Shown: piece after piece, positions 6,314-9,348 of the stretch
Numbering within the stretch: position 1 is the first letter of the stretch
Layout of the letters: the number at the start of each line of letters is the position of its first letter
DNA from: Arthrobacter sp.
Lineage (GTDB): Bacteria > Actinomycetota > Actinomycetes > Actinomycetales > Micrococcaceae
Assembly (NCBI GenBank): GCA_025464925.1
Contig: JAODMS010000127.1
Span: 1 to 9,348, forward strand
Reading direction: 5' to 3'
DNA: 9,348 nt
Position numbers and translations under genes: made by a program
The notes under the pieces: generated by a model
The model's input: only the letters and a program-made list of their open reading frames with translations
What the model was told of the DNA's origin: nothing
Databases searched by the model: none

Positions 6314-6372
6314 TAAACTGGCCCCATCCCCACCACCCGCGGCCCCGGCCGCGATATAAGACGGAGACCCTT
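6314..6372 (+). promoter_or_regulatory. purH promoter/leader region with GC-rich hairpin and ribosome binding site
   Basis: Two candidate -10 elements precede purH: TAAACT (6314-6319), which would give a leader of about 45 nt, and TATAAG (6355-6360), which would start transcription after the ribosome binding site and so is less likely. GGAG (6363-6366) lies six bases before the GTG at 6373. Between TAAACT and GGAG is a perfect inverted repeat, CGCGGCC (6338-6344) and GGCCGCG (6347-6353), that would form a compact hairpin just upstream of the binding site. I do not see the conserved core of the ZTP (pfl) riboswitch that precedes purH in some actinobacteria. Confidence 0.45.
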
Positions 6373-8016
6373 GTGAGCTTTGCGCAGCCTGACCGTGTAT
6401 CCATTGACCGAGTTCCCATCCGCCGGGCCCTGATTTCGGTCTACGACAAGTCCGGTCTGGAGGAGCTCGCAAAGGGCCTGCACGCAGCCGGCGTCCAGAT
6501 TGTCTCCACGGGCTCCACCGCCAAGAAGATCGCCGCGGCCGGAGTCCCGGTCCAGGAAGTCGAAGAGGTCACAGGCTCCCCGGAGATGCTCAACGGCCGT
6601 GTCAAGACGCTCCACCCGCGCGTCCATGGCGGCATCCTCGCGGACCGCCGCGTCCCGGCCCACATGCAGACCCTCGCGGACATGGAGATCGAGCCCTTCG
6701 ACCTCGTCGTCGTGAACCTCTACCCCTTCGTGGACACCGTGAAATCCGGCGCCGCGCAGGACGACGTCGTGGAGCAGATCGACATCGGCGGCCCGGCCAT
6801 GGTGCGCTCGGCCGCGAAGAACCACGCCGCCGTCGCCATCGTGGTGGACCCGGCGTCCTACGGCGACGTCGTTTCCGCCGCCGCTGCCGGCGGCTTTGAC
6901 CTCAAGGCACGACGCCGGCTCGCCGCCAGGGCGTTCGCGCACACCGCGAGCTACGACAACGCCGTGGCCACCTGGACGGCGAGCCAGTTCCTCGACGAGG
7001 ACGGCGACGGCATCATCGACTGGCCCGCATACGCAGGCCTGGCCCTGGAACGCTCCGAGGTGCTGCGCTACGGCGAAAACCCGCACCAGCAGGCAGCGCT
7101 GTACGTGGACAAGGCCGCCCCGGCCGGCATCGCCCAGGCGGACCAGCTGCACGGCAAGGCGATGAGCTACAACAACTTCGTCGATGCCGACGCCGCCCTC
7201 CGCGCAGCGTTCGACTTCTCCGAGCCGGCCGTGGCCATCATCAAGCACGCCAACCCCTGCGGAGTGGCTGTCGGTTCCGCGTCGGCGGCCGACCCGATCG
7301 CGGACGCACATGCCAAGGCCCATGCCTGCGACCCCGTCTCTGCCTTCGGCGGCGTGATCGCGGCCAACCGGACGGTCACCGCCGGCATGGCCCAGACCGT
7401 CGCGGACATCTTCACCGAGGTCGTCATCGCCCCCGGCTTCGAAGAGGAAGCCGTGGAAATCCTTTCCAAGAAGAAGAACATCCGCCTCCTCGCCCTGCCC
7501 GAGGGCTACGACCGCTACCCCTCCGAAATCCGCCAGGTTTCCGGCGGCGTGCTGGTGCAGGTCGCGGACAAGGTTGACGCCCCGGGCGACAACCCGGCCA
7601 ACTGGACCCTGGCCGCCGGCGAGGCTGCCGATGAGGCGACCCTGGCCGACCTCGCCTTCGCCTGGACCGCGTGCCGTGCGGCCAAGTCCAACGCCATCCT
7701 GCTCGCCGCTGACGGCGCTGCCGTGGGCGTTGGCATGGGCCAGGTCAACCGGCTCGACTCCTGCAAGCTGGCCGTGGAGCGGGCAAACACCCTTGCAGTG
7801 GGCGAGGACGGCGCGGCGCAAGAGCGCGCCCGCGGCGCCGTGGCGGCGTCGGACGCGTTCTTCCCCTTCGCCGACGGCCTGCAGATCCTGATCGACGCCG
7901 GCGTCCGCGCCGTCGTCCAGCCCGGCGGATCCGTCCGGGACGAGGAAGTCATCGCCGCGGCCAACGCCGCAGGCATCACCATGTACTTCACGGGAGCGCG
8001 CCACTTCTTCCACTAG
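6373..8016 (+). CDS. purH: Bifunctional AICAR transformylase / IMP cyclohydrolase (PurH)
   Basis: Cytoplasmic enzyme of the last two steps of IMP synthesis: formylation of AICAR using 10-formyl-tetrahydrofolate, then ring closure to IMP. The 547 residues match the usual family length. The N-terminal MGS-like cyclohydrolase domain (about 15-205) shows [18 protein letters not shown] (19-36), STGSTAKKI (45-53), [20 protein letters not shown] (68-87) and [14 protein letters not shown] (137-150). The transformylase domain (about 215-547) has [14 protein letters not shown] (231-244), [15 protein letters not shown] (264-278), [13 protein letters not shown] (289-301) with the catalytic Lys291-His292 pair, [16 protein letters not shown] (318-333), [11 protein letters not shown] (493-503) and [12 protein letters not shown] (516-527), ending FTGARHFFH. 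The GTG at 6373 is chosen because GGAG lies six bases upstream and homology begins about residue 16; the frame is open further upstream to 6232 but that part is low-complexity and lacks family sequence. It is separated from purN by the minus-strand MFS gene. Confidence 0.97.
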   Translation: MSFAQPDRVSIDRVPIRRALISVYDKSGLEELAKGLHAAGVQIVSTGSTAKKIAAAGVPVQEVEEVTGSPEMLNGRVKTLHPRVHGGILADRRVPAHMQTLADMEIEPFDLVVVNLYPFVDTVKSGAAQDDVVEQIDIGGPAMVRSAAKNHAAVAIVVDPASYGDVVSAAAAGGFDLKARRRLAARAFAHTASYDNAVATWTASQFLDEDGDGIIDWPAYAGLALERSEVLRYGENPHQQAALYVDKAAPAGIAQADQLHGKAMSYNNFVDADAALRAAFDFSEPAVAIIKHANPCGVAVGSASAADPIADAHAKAHACDPVSAFGGVIAANRTVTAGMAQTVADIFTEVVIAPGFEEEAVEILSKKKNIRLLALPEGYDRYPSEIRQVSGGVLVQVADKVDAPGDNPANWTLAAGEAADEATLADLAFAWTACRAAKSNAILLAADGAAVGVGMGQVNRLDSCKLAVERANTLAVGEDGAAQERARGAVAASDAFFPFADGLQILIDAGVRAVVQPGGSVRDEEVIAAANAAGITMYFTGARHFFH

Positions 8017-8059
8017 GTCCCACCAGGCTCCTTCGTGCCAACGAATCATGGTGCCGACC

Positions 8060-8104
8060 AGGAATGGACATGTCCTCCTCGCCCCGGAGGACATGTCCAT
8101 TCTT
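8060..8104. repeat. Long near-perfect palindrome with nested GGACATGTCC, downstream of purH
   Basis: Seventeen uninterrupted base pairs (8062-8078 with 8086-8102) around a seven-base loop TCGCCCC (8079-8085), extendable by a G-U and an A-T pair to 8060-8104. Each arm itself contains the ten-base palindrome GGACATGTCC (8066-8075 and 8089-8098). It starts 44 bp after the purH stop codon and on the plus strand is followed by CTTTGC, only a weak T tract. It could terminate purH transcription as a strong hairpin, or be a copy of a dispersed intergenic palindromic repeat, or both. Confidence 0.85.
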
Positions 8105-8121
8105 TGCATCTACGGCCGGGC

Positions 8122-8174
8122 ACAAAGGGATCATGTCCATGCCTTGGCCCGAGGGGAGGGCATGTCCCCCTTGT
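8122..8174. repeat. Second, imperfect CATGTCC-bearing hairpin, probably a diverged copy
   Basis: ACAA(A)GGG at 8122-8129 pairs with CCCTTGT at 8168-8174 with one bulged A; after a small internal loop CATGTCC (8132-8138) pairs with GGGCATG (8158-8164) including one G-U; an inner CCTT/GAGG stem closes a GGCCC loop. It shares with the palindrome 18 bp upstream the CATGTCC core (8132-8138 and again 8161-8167) and a pyrimidine-rich GCCC loop, which suggests that the two are related elements. Confidence 0.6.
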
Positions 8175-8234
8175 CACTCCGCCATGGATTTCCCGGAACC
8201 CGGCGCGGGTAGGCGCCGATCCGGTCACCTCGGG

Positions 8235-8288
8235 TAAGTTAGAGCTGTTGAGATAACACGATCCGGATATCCGCAGACCTTCAGGGAG
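8235..8288 (+). promoter_or_regulatory. Tentative promoter and leader of the isocitrate dehydrogenase gene
   Basis: TAAGTT (8235-8240) fits TANNNT and would start transcription near 8247, leaving a leader of about 53 nt. That leader holds the perfect ten-base palindrome CGGATATCCG (8264-8273) and the ribosome binding site GGGAG (8284-8288), eleven bases from the ATG at 8300, which is a slightly long spacing. No good -35 was seen and no known regulator box was recognised. Confidence 0.35.
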
Positions 8289-8299
8289 ACGCCCGAGCA

Positions 8300-9348
<1,049 letters not shown>

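Noticed and set aside
6232..6372. N-terminal extension of purH by 47 codons
   Set aside because: The extra residues are Arg/Pro/His-rich and foreign to PurH. A good ribosome binding site precedes the GTG at 6373, and the extension would read through the promoter region.
6221..6372. ZTP (pfl) riboswitch upstream of purH
   Set aside because: The probable leader is too short and I cannot find the conserved two-part core. A covariance-model scan with the Rfam pfl model would settle it; a significant hit would reverse this.
6241..8109. A 622-codon open frame on the minus strand covering all of purH
   Set aside because: It is the antisense shadow of a GC-rich gene; the translation is Gly/Val/Asp/His-rich low-complexity sequence without any recognisable family, while the plus strand encodes an intact PurH with all motifs.
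8198..8210. ACCCG-GCG-CGGGT palindrome upstream of the isocitrate dehydrogenase gene
   Set aside because: Five-base arms made only of G, C and one terminal A-T pair are common in this base composition; no link to a known regulator box could be made.

Overview
The window looks like chromosomal core sequence from a high-GC Gram-positive bacterium, most likely an Arthrobacter/Pseudarthrobacter-type actinobacterium (Micrococcaceae). This rests on GC-rich codon use, a monomeric-type NADP isocitrate dehydrogenase, a DUF6350/PerM-type membrane protein next to purN and purH, a DUF4383 protein, and several start codons sitting directly behind a TANNNT -10 element, as expected for leaderless actinobacterial mRNAs. 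The genus is inferred from protein flavour and was not tested by a search.

Layout. 1-583 (-): N-terminal 194 codons of a flotillin/SPFH membrane protein that runs off the left edge. 584-859: divergent spacer with a 12-bp tandem duplication and a likely leaderless promoter. 860-1651 (+): an atypical ZIP-family transporter. 1652-1821: convergent spacer with a strong hairpin that fits a terminator for the minus-strand gene. 1822-2289 (-): a four-helix DUF4383 membrane protein. About 2376-3749 (+): PerM/DUF6350 polytopic membrane protein. 3792-4223 (-): an unrecognised three-helix membrane protein. 4263-4850 (+): purN. 4868-6220 (-): MFS transporter. 6373-8016 (+): purH. 8017-8299: spacer with two CATGTCC-bearing palindromes. 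8300-9348 (+): N-terminal 349 codons of monomeric isocitrate dehydrogenase, running off the right edge.

How the genes work together. purN (step 3) and purH (the last two steps) belong to de novo IMP synthesis and both use 10-formyl-tetrahydrofolate. In Mycobacterium tuberculosis the order is perM (Rv0955), purN (Rv0956), purH (Rv0957). Here the same backbone is kept on the plus strand, but each junction is interrupted by one minus-strand membrane protein gene, so purN and purH cannot form a simple operon and each needs its own promoter. Isocitrate dehydrogenase feeds 2-oxoglutarate and NADPH into metabolism but is a separate unit. The left third (flotillin, ZIP-like carrier, DUF4383) is a set of individually transcribed membrane proteins.

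No mobile element, CRISPR array, rRNA or tRNA was seen, and no new multi-gene system. The points most worth a second look are the ZIP-like protein with lost metal ligands and a visible internal repeat, the 39-bp face-to-face leaderless promoter pair at 4224-4262, the interrupted perM-purN-purH backbone, and the palindrome pair downstream of purH.
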